Below, piece after piece: positions 45,337 through 53,670 of a stretch of 64,000 bases of DNA. The DNA comes from Planctomycetaceae bacterium (GTDB lineage: Bacteria; Planctomycetota; UBA1135; GCA-002686595). Below the pieces are notes generated by a model that was not told where the DNA came from, did not search any database, and saw nothing but the letters and a program-made list of their open reading frames with translations. The position numbers and the translations under genes were made by a program. The DNA is taken from positions 166,117-230,116 of the forward strand of contig WGMC01000001.1 in the NCBI GenBank assembly GCA_016125265.1, written 5' to 3'. Numbering within the stretch: the stretch's first letter is position 1; every line of letters starts with the position of its first letter.

Positions 45337-45831
45337 GTGGGGTATTCTGGCGACGTGGAGAGTCGAACTCGGCGCAGGGTGGGCGCGGCGCTGGGGCGGG
45401 TGCTCGGCATTCTGCTCGCGGCACTCGTTTGTGCCAGCGTGTGCGGGATGGCGGCGCTGTACGGGGCGCACGTCTATGCGCTCCTCACCGCGGCCGAGCT
45501 GGGACTTGCGACGCGTGGGGACGTGTGGCTGGCGCCGTTCGTGGCGCTGGAGAGTGCGGCGTTCCGCGAGGCCTGGTTGTTCTTTGTGCTTCTGTGGGGG
45601 GGCCTCGGCGGCCTAATCGGCATCGGCAAACTCTGGCGCGTGCGACTCGTGAAGGCCGTCCCCCCAATCGTCGCGGCGAGCGCCGCGGTAGCGTTCCTGC
45701 TGGGTGCGCTCTCGCCCATCCTCGCGATGTTCGGGACCCTGATCGCGGGCTGCGCGGCAATCGCCTGGTGCCGGATGGTTCCGGAGTGGGAGCTCGGGGA
45801 GGCGGGCTCCCTTCCCGATCCATCCCCGTAG
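45337..45831 (+). CDS. Four-helix membrane protein of unknown function
   Basis: A 164-residue protein with about four hydrophobic helices: around GRVLGILLAALVCASVCGMA, AWLFFVLLWGGLGGLIGIG, PPIVAASAAVAFLLGALSPI and MFGTLIAGCAAIAWC. The N-terminus is basic (ESRTRRR), so it should face the cytoplasm. GTG at 45337 or GTG at 45355 could start it; no clear ribosome-binding site decides. It follows the HEAT-like gene by 69 bases and converges on manC. No family is recognised. Confidence 0.55.
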   Translation: MGYSGDVESRTRRRVGAALGRVLGILLAALVCASVCGMAALYGAHVYALLTAAELGLATRGDVWLAPFVALESAAFREAWLFFVLLWGGLGGLIGIGKLWRVRLVKAVPPIVAASAAVAFLLGALSPILAMFGTLIAGCAAIAWCRMVPEWELGEAGSLPDPSP

Positions 45832-45858
45832 TCCGACGGGAGTGGATCGCGGATCGGG

Positions 45859-46938
45859 TCAGAGGAAACGCGAGTCGCCCGCCTTGCGCAAACGGTCCAC
45901 TAGGCGCTTCACGTCTTGGGCGCGGTCGCGGGGGCACACCAGGGTCGCGTTGCCGGCGCGCACTACGACGAGGTCGTGCACGCCGAGCAGGGCGATCAAC
46001 TGGTCGCCTTCGGCGTAGGCGAGGCAGTTGGTCGAGTCCTCGGCGAGTAGTTGCGCGCCCGACGACAGCGCGGCGCGGTTCGAGCCCTCGGCGAGCGGCG
46101 CCAGTTCGGCCAGGGCCGCCCAGGAGCCCACGTCGCTCCACGAGTAGTCGACCGGCACGACACGCACGTTGTGCGCCTTCTCGAGCACCGCCACGTCGAT
46201 CGGTTGGGAGGCAAAACGCGCGTACTCGGTCGCCAAGGACCCGCCGGCGAAGGCGCGCTCGAGGCCCGTCACCACGTCCGGCAAAAACGCTTCGAGGGCC
46301 GCGCGGATCGCCGCGCCGCTCCATACGAAGATGCCCGCGTTCCAGTAGAAACCGCCCTGCTTCAAGAACGCCTCCGCGCGGGCGGCGTCGGGCTTTTCGA
46401 CGAAGCGCGCGACGCGGTGCACATCGCCGCCGGGGCGCCGTGCGACGCGCTCAGCGGCTTCGATGTAACCGTAGCCCGTCGCCGGATGGTCCGGCCGGAT
46501 GCCGAGTGTCACGAGGGCCCCCGACGCACGCGCCTCCTCGGCCGCCGCGCCCACACTCGCGGCAAACGCCGAACGCGGCTCGATCACGTGGTCCGCGGGC
46601 AGCACGACCTGCACGGCGTTCGGATCGCGGCGCAGCACTTCGAGGGCCCCGAGCGCGACACACGGCGCCGTGTTGCGCGCCTCGGGTTCGGCGATGAGGT
46701 TCTCCTCCGGCACGTCGGGCAAACAGCGGCGCACCTCGTCGAGCTGGCTCTTCGCCGTGACGATCAGGACGTGCTCCTTTTGCACCAGCCCCTCGAGCCG
46801 CTCCACCGTCTCCGTCAACATCGGCTTCCCACCTGAGATCGGCAGGTACTGCTTCGGCCTCGCCTCGCGGCTGGCGGGCCAGAAACGGGTGCCGGATCCG
46901 CCGGCCATCACGAGGGCGTAGAGGGGGGCTTGGCTCAT
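45859..46938 (-). CDS. manC: Mannose-1-phosphate guanylyltransferase
   Basis: A 359-residue nucleotidyltransferase making GDP-mannose from mannose-1-phosphate and GTP. Motifs are ALVMAGGSGTRFWPASREAR followed by PKQYLP (nucleotide binding and catalytic), EPEARNTAPCVALGAL, LPADHVI, GIRPDHPATGYGYIE, FVEKPD and YWNAGIFVW. It is the monofunctional form, without a C-terminal phosphomannose-isomerase domain. GDP-mannose feeds the many membrane glycosyltransferases in the window. It lies 14 bases downstream of the AsmA-like gene, on the same strand. The ATG at 46938 matches the family N-terminus. Confidence 0.95.
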   Translation of the reverse strand: MSQAPLYALVMAGGSGTRFWPASREARPKQYLPISGGKPMLTETVERLEGLVQKEHVLIVTAKSQLDEVRRCLPDVPEENLIAEPEARNTAPCVALGALEVLRRDPNAVQVVLPADHVIEPRSAFAASVGAAAEEARASGALVTLGIRPDHPATGYGYIEAAERVARRPGGDVHRVARFVEKPDAARAEAFLKQGGFYWNAGIFVWSGAAIRAALEAFLPDVVTGLERAFAGGSLATEYARFASQPIDVAVLEKAHNVRVVPVDYSWSDVGSWAALAELAPLAEGSNRAALSSGAQLLAEDSTNCLAYAEGDQLIALLGVHDLVVVRAGNATLVCPRDRAQDVKRLVDRLRKAGDSRFL

Positions 46939-46952
46939 GGCAATCGACGGGG

Positions 46953-49900
46953 CTAGAAGCGCGCGGGGAGGGGGGGAGGTGGGGGCAGGGGCAATACGGG
47001 GAGGTCGGACGCATCCCTCTGGAACAGGTCGAAGAGCAGGTTGCGCACGGTCACCGCCGGGCGCGACAGATCGCCGCGCACGGAGAGGCGCAGGATCCGG
47101 TTCTGGAACCAGTAGACCAGGCTGCGCAGGGGGCCGAGGGCCTTCAGCACGCTGTACTCCACATCGAGGTCGATCGCGAGCTGGCCGTCGAGTCCGAGTT
47201 CGCCGGCGCCGACGAGCTGCAGCAGGGGACTTTGCACTTCGAGGCCCTCGATCTCGGCCACTCCCTGCGCCAGGTCGAAACGCGCCCGGGCGCGGTCGAA
47301 CGTCGCGGTCGCGTCGAATCCCAGCGCCGTGAACACGGCCCGCGCGACGGGCACCGACCCGAGACGCGCGCGCTCGATCCGGACCAGTCCGGAGCCGACC
47401 AACGAGAGTGGATCCGCGGGCAATCCGGCCAGACGCAGGGACGCGTGCACACGCCCTCCCGTAACCTGTTCGGTCGATACGAGCCCGGCCAGCAGCGTGC
47501 GCACCTCCAGGTCGTCGAAACCCAACGAGAGGTCGAACCGCCCCCCTTCGATCAGATCGACGGCCAATGCGCGACCCTGGGGGCGGGGAGCGCCCAAACT
47601 CGGCGCCGGGCCGCGGCCGGGTCCGATCGGGGCGCCGAGGGACGTGATGCGTCCGCCGGCGAAGCGCGCCACCAGATCGTCCACCGTCAGCCGTCCGGCG
47701 GTGTAGGTCGCCACCATCCGGCCGTCTTCGATGCTGCGCCCGCCAAGGGTCGCGTAGAGCTGGTCCGCCCGTCCCCAACCACGCGCGTCGCCGTTTTCGA
47801 CGACCAGCCGCTCGATCACCACGCGCGCTGTCGAGACGCCGATCGGCAGACCGAGGTCGACACGCACGTCGTGGGGCACGAACTCGCCGGAGATCCAGGC
47901 CACGGGCCCCGCGGGGGAACCGAGGCTCAGCAACACATCGGCGGCGCGCGCGTCGAGCTCGAGCCGCCAAGGCGCGGCTACGGCGGGGACGGGCGCGGAC
48001 TCGTCCGGTGTGTCTTCACCGCTCGCTTCGACACCGAGCGCTTCGACACCGAGCGCCCGCAGCCGCTCGCCGTCGAACGCGAGGTCCACGAAACTGAGCC
48101 GCATGCCGAGCAGCAGCTTGCTGTCTGCCTGGCCCGGATGGGCCATGGGCCGCGGACCGCCGCGCCAACGGCCATCGGGATCGCGGCGCCACAGTTCGAC
48201 GTCCTCGAGCTGCAACACCGTGTCCCCAAAGCGCGCATCCAGGCGCTCCGAGCGCACCCGTTCGCCGCTCAGATCCAAACGGCCGCGCAGGTCGGCCAGT
48301 TCGAAACCCGGCGCGCGCAGGGTGGGGGAGCGGGGGTAGAGCCGCACCGCCGGAGCGCTCGTCGCGGCGGCGCCGGCCGCGTACGCGAGGTCCGCGCTGA
48401 CGTCGAAGTGGCCCTCGATCTCCACACCACCCGGCAGCAATCCCTCCGACGGATCGCTGGGGGGCGCGCCCGCGAGTTCCACCAGCGCCGCGCGCAGCGC
48501 CGGCGCGTTCGGGTCGAGGCGCGCGCCCGCGAGCTGCACGGTGGTGCCCGAGGGATCCATCTCGACACGCCCCGCCGCGAGCGCGCCACCCGCAAAGGGG
48601 CCCCGCGCCGCTGCCGCGGCGTGAACGGGCAACGCCGCGCCGCGGTTTGCGAGCCATTGCAGCAAGTTGCCGTCGATTCGCACGGAAGCGAGCCCGCGCC
48701 AGGACCCGAGCGCCACGGGCAATGCCGCGCCCGCGGCGCCCAGTTCGCTGCCCTCGGCCTCGAGTGCAAGGGCCCCGGTGCCCGGCCCCGCATCCGCCGC
48801 GAGCACTCCGTGCACCTCGGCGCTTCCGGCCAGCTCCCAACCGTCGAGCTCCACACCCGCGTTTCCGAGAGCCGATGCCAGGGCCGGATCGCCGAGTTCG
48901 ATCGCACCCAAGGACCAGCGCAGCGCGAGTGTGTCGGCGCGCTCGGCATCCTTGGGCGCGATCGCCTCGCGCCAAGCACCGCTCGCCGCGAGGTCCGCGG
49001 GGCGACCGTCGGGCGGCAGCGCGGCCTTGCCGCTGAGTTCGAACGCGGCGCCGAGGGGACGGTGGGTGTCGAGGCCCGACTTCCACGACTCCCGCGCGAA
49101 CGCGAGGCGCAGGCGACCATTGGCATCGGCTACGGCAAGGTCGAGGCCCCCGTCCTGGATCCGCGCGTGGGTGCCCTCCACACCGGCTTCCACCAGGAGC
49201 CGCATGCCGCCGTTCGATTCGAGCTGTTCGAAGCGCACGCGGCCCGACGCCGTCCCAGCGCGCGGCTCGAACCGCGCGAACGGATCGAAACCCAAGTCGA
49301 GGCCCGAAAGGCCGAGCGCCAAGTCGCCGTCCACGGCCAGGCCCTCGAGCGCGAGGTCCATGCGCACCTCGGGCCGCGTCATGGTCCATTCCGGTCGCGG
49401 CGAAACGATCAGGCCTTCGAATCGCGCGGATCCAGTGGGCGGCGCGGCGGCCACGTCGACCATGCCAAAACGGTCGCGGCGCGGGGCCGCGGGATCGTGC
49501 GCAAACACCAGCGTGCCGCGGATCCCTTCGAGCGGAACGGGGAACCCCTGGCGCTTGCCGCGATCGTCGGGCCAACCCAGGAAACGCAAGCTCGTTTCGC
49601 CCAGCGTGTCGACATGCAGGACGATGTGTGGTTCGGGCGGGTCATCCCGCTCGAAAAGGTCGGGCACCTCCGGCAGTTCGGCGACGAGCGCGAGCGCGGC
49701 CACACCGCCGGGCTCGAGTGCCGCCCACGCGTCCCCGAGCGCCTCGCCCGTGCGCGGACCCGTGCACGCACGCGTCGTGCGCAGCGTGACCGGACTGCCG
49801 ACGGGCACTCGCGGCGCCCACAGCTCGAGCCGCGCCAACCGCCCCGGGCCCGCATCGCGGCCGAGGTCCAGGTTGAGGGAGATCGGGCTCTGGTTCCAAA

Positions 49901-50894
49901 ACGCGCCGAGTGCCACCCGGCCCGACCAGGCGTCCGCGGCGAGCGGCGACATGGCTGGCCCCGGCGCGAAACCGATCGATGCCTGGAGCGACGCCTCCTC
50001 GGCGCCGAACAGCGGATCGGCGCTTTGGAAGCGCAGCTCGTCCAGCACGAGGGCCAAATCCAGTTGCGGTGGCGCCGAACCGTCGAGCGACACGCTGCCG
50101 CGCGCATCGACGGCGAGGCGGCCCTCCACGTCCGAAAAGCCGAGTTCCCCGAGCCACACGTCCTCGGGCAGCGCGCCGCGCGGCACGGCCACCGAAGGCG
50201 CGTGGAGGACAAGATCGAGCGCGCTCTTGCCGTCCCACTCGCCGCGCAGGGCGATGCCGTCGAGCTGCGCGCGCCCCGGGCCGAACTTCGGCGTCACGAG
50301 GCCCAGGAGTTCCGGGCCCTTCGGCCCCGCGGGCCGCCACCAGAGGTCCAGACGCCCGAGCGGCTGGCTGGCGCCACCGGGCAGATCGAGTTCGACTTCG
50401 AGCCCGTTCCACTTTGCACGTGGCGTGCGCCGCGGATCCGGCGGTGCCGACGGTCGGTCCGCCTCGCCGCCGCCGCCGCCGCCGCCGCCGCGCAGCGACG
50501 CGTTCGCCGTTGCGAGCGTGCCGAGGGCCTCGTACAACTCCGGCCCGAGCCGCACGTTGCCGCCGCGCACCCGCACGGCGCGAACGCCCGGACCGCCCGC
50601 GCTCACACCGACGCGCAGGTCCACACGATCCACCCGCGCGAGTTCCCGGCGCTCGCCGCCGGCGCGCGGTTCGCCGAGCAACACGACTCCGTCGAGCGAC
50701 AATCCCGGCCCGCGCCAGTCGATCGAAACCCGCTCGAAACGCACCGCATCGCCCGTTTGGCGCGCCAACTCGGCCGCCAACCGCCGGTGCAGCCACCCGC
50801 TCGCCTCGAGGAGGTGCCCGGTCAGCACCACGAGGAGGAGGAGCACGGCGAGCAGCGCGGCCAGCCCCTCGATGCGCGCCCCTAGGCCGCGCAC
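46953..50894 (-). CDS. Giant AsmA/TamB-like inner-membrane-anchored protein
   Basis: 1313 residues. One N-terminal helix (LAALLAVLLLLVVLTGHLLEA) anchors a long periplasmic chain of beta-strand repeats. The start pattern after the helix, DAVRFERVSIDWRGPGLSLDGV, and the end, FDLAQGVAEIEGLEVQSPLL followed by GLDGQLAIDLDVEYSVL, are AsmA/AsmA_2-type. Such bridge-like proteins are thought to carry phospholipids between the membranes. A run of eight Gly (about 50468-50491, GCC-type triplets) sits at about residue 140. GTG 50894 follows the alr stop by one base. It lies between alr and manC and likely shares an operon with them. Confidence 0.8.
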   Translation of the reverse strand: MRGLGARIEGLAALLAVLLLLVVLTGHLLEASGWLHRRLAAELARQTGDAVRFERVSIDWRGPGLSLDGVVLLGEPRAGGERRELARVDRVDLRVGVSAGGPGVRAVRVRGGNVRLGPELYEALGTLATANASLRGGGGGGGGEADRPSAPPDPRRTPRAKWNGLEVELDLPGGASQPLGRLDLWWRPAGPKGPELLGLVTPKFGPGRAQLDGIALRGEWDGKSALDLVLHAPSVAVPRGALPEDVWLGELGFSDVEGRLAVDARGSVSLDGSAPPQLDLALVLDELRFQSADPLFGAEEASLQASIGFAPGPAMSPLAADAWSGRVALGAFWNQSPISLNLDLGRDAGPGRLARLELWAPRVPVGSPVTLRTTRACTGPRTGEALGDAWAALEPGGVAALALVAELPEVPDLFERDDPPEPHIVLHVDTLGETSLRFLGWPDDRGKRQGFPVPLEGIRGTLVFAHDPAAPRRDRFGMVDVAAAPPTGSARFEGLIVSPRPEWTMTRPEVRMDLALEGLAVDGDLALGLSGLDLGFDPFARFEPRAGTASGRVRFEQLESNGGMRLLVEAGVEGTHARIQDGGLDLAVADANGRLRLAFARESWKSGLDTHRPLGAAFELSGKAALPPDGRPADLAASGAWREAIAPKDAERADTLALRWSLGAIELGDPALASALGNAGVELDGWELAGSAEVHGVLAADAGPGTGALALEAEGSELGAAGAALPVALGSWRGLASVRIDGNLLQWLANRGAALPVHAAAAARGPFAGGALAAGRVEMDPSGTTVQLAGARLDPNAPALRAALVELAGAPPSDPSEGLLPGGVEIEGHFDVSADLAYAAGAAATSAPAVRLYPRSPTLRAPGFELADLRGRLDLSGERVRSERLDARFGDTVLQLEDVELWRRDPDGRWRGGPRPMAHPGQADSKLLLGMRLSFVDLAFDGERLRALGVEALGVEASGEDTPDESAPVPAVAAPWRLELDARAADVLLSLGSPAGPVAWISGEFVPHDVRVDLGLPIGVSTARVVIERLVVENGDARGWGRADQLYATLGGRSIEDGRMVATYTAGRLTVDDLVARFAGGRITSLGAPIGPGRGPAPSLGAPRPQGRALAVDLIEGGRFDLSLGFDDLEVRTLLAGLVSTEQVTGGRVHASLRLAGLPADPLSLVGSGLVRIERARLGSVPVARAVFTALGFDATATFDRARARFDLAQGVAEIEGLEVQSPLLQLVGAGELGLDGQLAIDLDVEYSVLKALGPLRSLVYWFQNRILRLSVRGDLSRPAVTVRNLLFDLFQRDASDLPVLPLPPPPPLPARF

Positions 50895-50895
50895 G

Positions 50896-52158
50896 TCAGC
50901 CGCCCCCAAACAGGGCGCCCTCGGCGGCACTCGCCGACCGCGGGGCACCGCCGAGCGGCGGCGCTGGGCGCAGTTCCACCTCGGGTTCCGCCGGGGCCTC
51001 TGCGTCGCTCGCCACGGCCGCCAGCACTTGCCGCGGCACACGGCGGCCGATCGAGCAGGTGATCTCGTAGGGGATCGTGTCCGCGAGGCGCGCCAGGTCC
51101 TCGGCGCGGATGCGGTCCTCCCCGTCGGCACCGATCAGCGTCGCGGTGTCGCCGACCTCCACGCCGGGCACGTCGGTGATGTCGATGGTCAAGTAGTCCA
51201 TGGAGACGCGCCCGACGATGGGCGCCGAACGGCCGCGCACGAGCACGCGGCCCCGGTTCCCAAGGCGCCAGGGCACGCCGTCGTTGTACCCGACCGGCAG
51301 GGTCGCGACGCGCGAGCGCCGGTGGGCCACCCAGGTGCCCCCGTAACCGACCGGTGTGCCGGCCTCCAGGTCCTTGAAGAAGATCACCTGGGCGCGCAGC
51401 GACAGCACCGGGCGCAGTTCGATGCCGCCCACCAAGAGTTCCTCGGGAAGCATGCCGTACGCCGCGATCCCCGGGCGCACCGCGTCGTAGCCGGGGGCCA
51501 GGTCGGTGAAAAGCGAGGCGGAGTTCGACAGGTGCAAAATGCCGCGCAGGAGGCCGTGTTGGCGCGCCTGGGCTACAACGGCCTCGAACAATCGGGCCTG
51601 TTCGTGCGCGCCGGCTTCCCGCGCGCCCGAAGGTGCCGCCACGTGGCTCATCAAACCCGCGAGCCGCAGCCCCGGCGCCGCGTGGATGGCGCGCAGCAGC
51701 TCGAACGCCTTTTGCGGGAGCACTCCGAGGCGGCCCATCCCCGTGTCGACGTTGAGGTGCACACCGGCCACGAGCCCAAGTCGGGTGGCCAGTTGGGAGA
51801 GCTTCTGGCAGCGATCCAGGGAGTGCACACCCAGCTCGATGCCCTCGCGCAGCACCGTTTCGGCTTCGTCGTCGACGATGGTGCCGAGCAGCAGGATCCG
51901 CCCCAAAAGGCCCCCGCGGCGCAGTTCCAGGGCTTCTTCGGCGGTTCCGACGCCGAACGAATCGACACCCAAACGGCGCGCGTCGAGGGCCAGGGGAAGC
52001 GCCCCGTGGCCGTAGCCATCGGCCTTGACCACCAAGATGATTTCGGTGTTCGGCCCGGCGCGCTCTTGGATGCGGGTCAGGTTGTGCCCGAAGGCGCCGA
52101 GATCGATCTCGGCCCACGCGCGGTGTTTGCCCACGGAAGGAAGGTAGCGGCGCGGCAT
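50896..52158 (-). CDS. alr: Alanine racemase
   Basis: A 420-residue fold-type III PLP enzyme converting L- to D-alanine for peptidoglycan. It has ILVVKADGYGHGALPLA (PLP lysine at residue 45), HLNVDTGMGRLGV, VRPGIAAYGMLP, TPVGYGGTWVA, and SMDYLTIDITD, which carries the catalytic tyrosine. A C-terminal Pro/Ala/Glu-rich tail of about 45 residues is extra. ATG 52158 begins MPRRYLPSVGKHRAWAEIDL. It is the first gene of a leftward group with the AsmA-like gene and manC. Its presence indicates peptidoglycan synthesis in this organism. Confidence 0.96.
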   Translation of the reverse strand: MPRRYLPSVGKHRAWAEIDLGAFGHNLTRIQERAGPNTEIILVVKADGYGHGALPLALDARRLGVDSFGVGTAEEALELRRGGLLGRILLLGTIVDDEAETVLREGIELGVHSLDRCQKLSQLATRLGLVAGVHLNVDTGMGRLGVLPQKAFELLRAIHAAPGLRLAGLMSHVAAPSGAREAGAHEQARLFEAVVAQARQHGLLRGILHLSNSASLFTDLAPGYDAVRPGIAAYGMLPEELLVGGIELRPVLSLRAQVIFFKDLEAGTPVGYGGTWVAHRRSRVATLPVGYNDGVPWRLGNRGRVLVRGRSAPIVGRVSMDYLTIDITDVPGVEVGDTATLIGADGEDRIRAEDLARLADTIPYEITCSIGRRVPRQVLAAVASDAEAPAEPEVELRPAPPLGGAPRSASAAEGALFGGG

Positions 52159-52578
52159 TTGCTCGCCAACGGCGCGGTGCCAGCGGCGCCAAACCGGGCA
52201 CTCCCGCTTTCCTCAACAAGGGAATTTTGGGGCTAGACCCCCGATCTTGAGGCCCAATCGGCGAATCGGGACGTTGACACCGGCGGGGGGGGCCAGCATG
52301 CTGCGTCCAGCGTCACTCTTTCCAAGAGGTACCTACACCCGTTCGATCCCACACACCTGTGCGTTTGCGCCGGTTGTCCCCGCCCGAGATTCGGCGCCGT
52401 CTGCGGCGCGGGTCCGCGCGAGGACGGCAGGACAAGCGCCGCCGGATCCCCGGCGAATCGTCCCAACTCCATTTGGTGCGCATGCCTCGCCGAGGCATCC
52501 CCACCGCCGCGACGGGCTTCCCGTGGTCGCGCGCGGAGACCCCACGGGAAGCCCCAACAGGGGACTAGAGGAATTCAC
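52159..52578. other. 420-base divergent intergenic region between alr and the histone-like gene
   Basis: No gene is visible. It holds a TTGACA hexamer at 52274-52279, without a clear -10 partner (about 18 bases downstream is CATGCT), and a large hairpin at 52514-52554 just before the histone ribosome-binding site. It is long for this window and could carry the promoters of both genes and a structured leader for the histone mRNA. Confidence 0.5.
52514..52554 (+). promoter_or_regulatory. 13-base-pair hairpin in the leader of the histone-like gene
   Basis: GGGCTTCCCGTGG (52514-52526) pairs perfectly with CCACGGGAAGCCC (52542-52554), with a 15-base loop. The 3-prime arm ends 13 bases before the GAGGA ribosome-binding site at 52568-52572. 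It may be an attenuator, a protein-binding leader site or an RNA stabiliser. Confidence 0.6.
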
Positions 52579-52815
52579 ATGGCCAAGAAAAAAGCCAAGA
52601 AGGTCGCGAAGGCGGCCGCCGGGCGCGGCAAGAAAAAAGCCGTCTCCTCGGGCGAGTTCATCATCAGCAAGAGCCGCACGAAGGCCGCCGCCAGCACCAA
52701 CGTGGCCGGTGACTTCTACGCCGCGCTCGACGCCGCCGTGCGCTCCATGATCGCCGCCGCCGAAGCCCGCGCCATGGCCAACGGCCGCAAGACCCTGCGT
52801 CCCCAGGACCTTTGA
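52579..52815 (+). CDS. Bacterial histone-fold protein with a lysine-rich N-terminal tail
   Basis: A 78-residue basic protein. Residues 1-22 are a flexible Lys/Ala tail (K3-5, K7-8, K11, K18-20). Residues 25-78 match a minimal histone fold: a short helix (GEFIISKSRTKAA), a long helix (VAGDFYAALDAAVRSMIAAA followed by EARAMANG) and the hallmark NGRKTLRPQDL at 68-78, with the paired Arg-Thr and the Asp as in archaeal GRKTIKxED. It stops after the Asp, shorter than archaeal histones, as in other bacterial histones. Strong GAGGA site six bases before ATG 52579. It is likely a DNA-binding chromatin protein. It could alternatively be a single-histone-fold DNA-bridging factor. A terminator follows. 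Confidence 0.8.
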   Translation: MAKKKAKKVAKAAAGRGKKKAVSSGEFIISKSRTKAAASTNVAGDFYAALDAAVRSMIAAAEARAMANGRKTLRPQDL

Positions 52816-52866
52816 TCGTTTGACATCGCCGCGCGCTGGCGCAAGTCGGCGCGCGGAGGTTCCCAA

Positions 52867-52899
52867 GCGGGCGCCCCCCAGCGATGGGCGGGCGCCCGC
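52867..52899 (+). terminator. Terminator-like hairpin after the histone gene
   Basis: GCGGGCGCC (52867-52875) pairs with GGCGCCCGC (52891-52899), and a short T-run (TCTTT) follows within a few bases. It lies 50 bases past the histone stop and also before the stop of the converging tsaB gene. Confidence 0.65.
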
Positions 52900-52925
52900 C
52901 GTCTTTGGTGCGCGTTGGCGGCGGC

Positions 52926-53651
52926 TTACGTGCCGAAGTCCATCAAGTAGAGCGGCCGCACGTCGCTGGCGGCGCTCGGACCGCGCTCCGCGAGCTGCGC
53001 GCGCGCAAGCGACAGCAGTCGGGCCGCGGACGGCGTCGGCGCCGGCCGAAGGTGATCTCCAAAACGCTGGGCGAGGTGGCGCGCGGCGCCCTCGTCCGCG
53101 AAGAGCCGCGGTGGCGTGGGGGAGTCGAGCAGGGCCTTCAGCTCGGTTTCGAGCTCCGACCACAGGACGGCCCGCGGTTCGCTGCAAGTGGAACGATCGC
53201 CGGCACCGGCGAGTGCGGCGGCATCGGCGACCGTGAAGTACGCACGACCGGCGCGTGCGTCCAGCACCAACGCAGCGCCACCTTCGTGCCTCGCGCAGTC
53301 CGCCAAGGTAGCGTGCACCGAGGGCAGCGCCACCAGGTGTGCGCCGCTCGCGCGCGCGAGGCCGAGTGCGGTCGCCGCCGCCACTCGCAGCCCCGTGAAG
53401 CTGCCGGGTCCGAGGCCCACGGCGATGCAATCGGGCAGGCGTTGGCCCAGGCCCAAACGCCCGCGCAGGCGGTCGAAGGCCGGCAGCAAGTCGCTGGCGT
53501 GGGCCGCTCCGCCGTCAAGCGCCTCTTCGACGACTTGCTCGCCGAGGCCCACGGCCACGGTGCCGCGGCGCGTGGACAACTCGACGGCCAAGAAGAGTTG
53601 CTGTTCCGTGTTCAAGGGCGCCGCACCGCGAAACGCCCTGTCGCGAAGCAC
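52926..53651 (-). CDS. tsaB: tRNA threonylcarbamoyladenosine biosynthesis protein TsaB
   Basis: A 241-residue ASKHA-fold protein, partner of TsaD/TsaE in making t6A37 on ANN-decoding tRNAs. Visible motifs are FLAVELSTRRGTVAVG at the N-terminus, DCIAVGLGPGSFTGLRVAAAT (family signature), and ALVLDARAGRAYFTVAD. The start is GTG 53651; a TTG within the next codons (LNTEQQL) is a plausible alternative because the family usually starts immediately before the first strand. It is downstream of glmM by 19 bases on the same strand. Confidence 0.9.
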   Translation of the reverse strand: MLRDRAFRGAAPLNTEQQLFLAVELSTRRGTVAVGLGEQVVEEALDGGAAHASDLLPAFDRLRGRLGLGQRLPDCIAVGLGPGSFTGLRVAAATALGLARASGAHLVALPSVHATLADCARHEGGAALVLDARAGRAYFTVADAAALAGAGDRSTCSEPRAVLWSELETELKALLDSPTPPRLFADEGAARHLAQRFGDHLRPAPTPSAARLLSLARAQLAERGPSAASDVRPLYLMDFGT

Positions 53652-53670
53652 CGCATCGAAGAGCAGCGAG

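Noticed and set aside
52274..52279. TTGACA as a sigma-70 -35 element for the histone-like gene
   Set aside because: No acceptable -10 hexamer at 16-18 bases, so I mention it but do not call a promoter.
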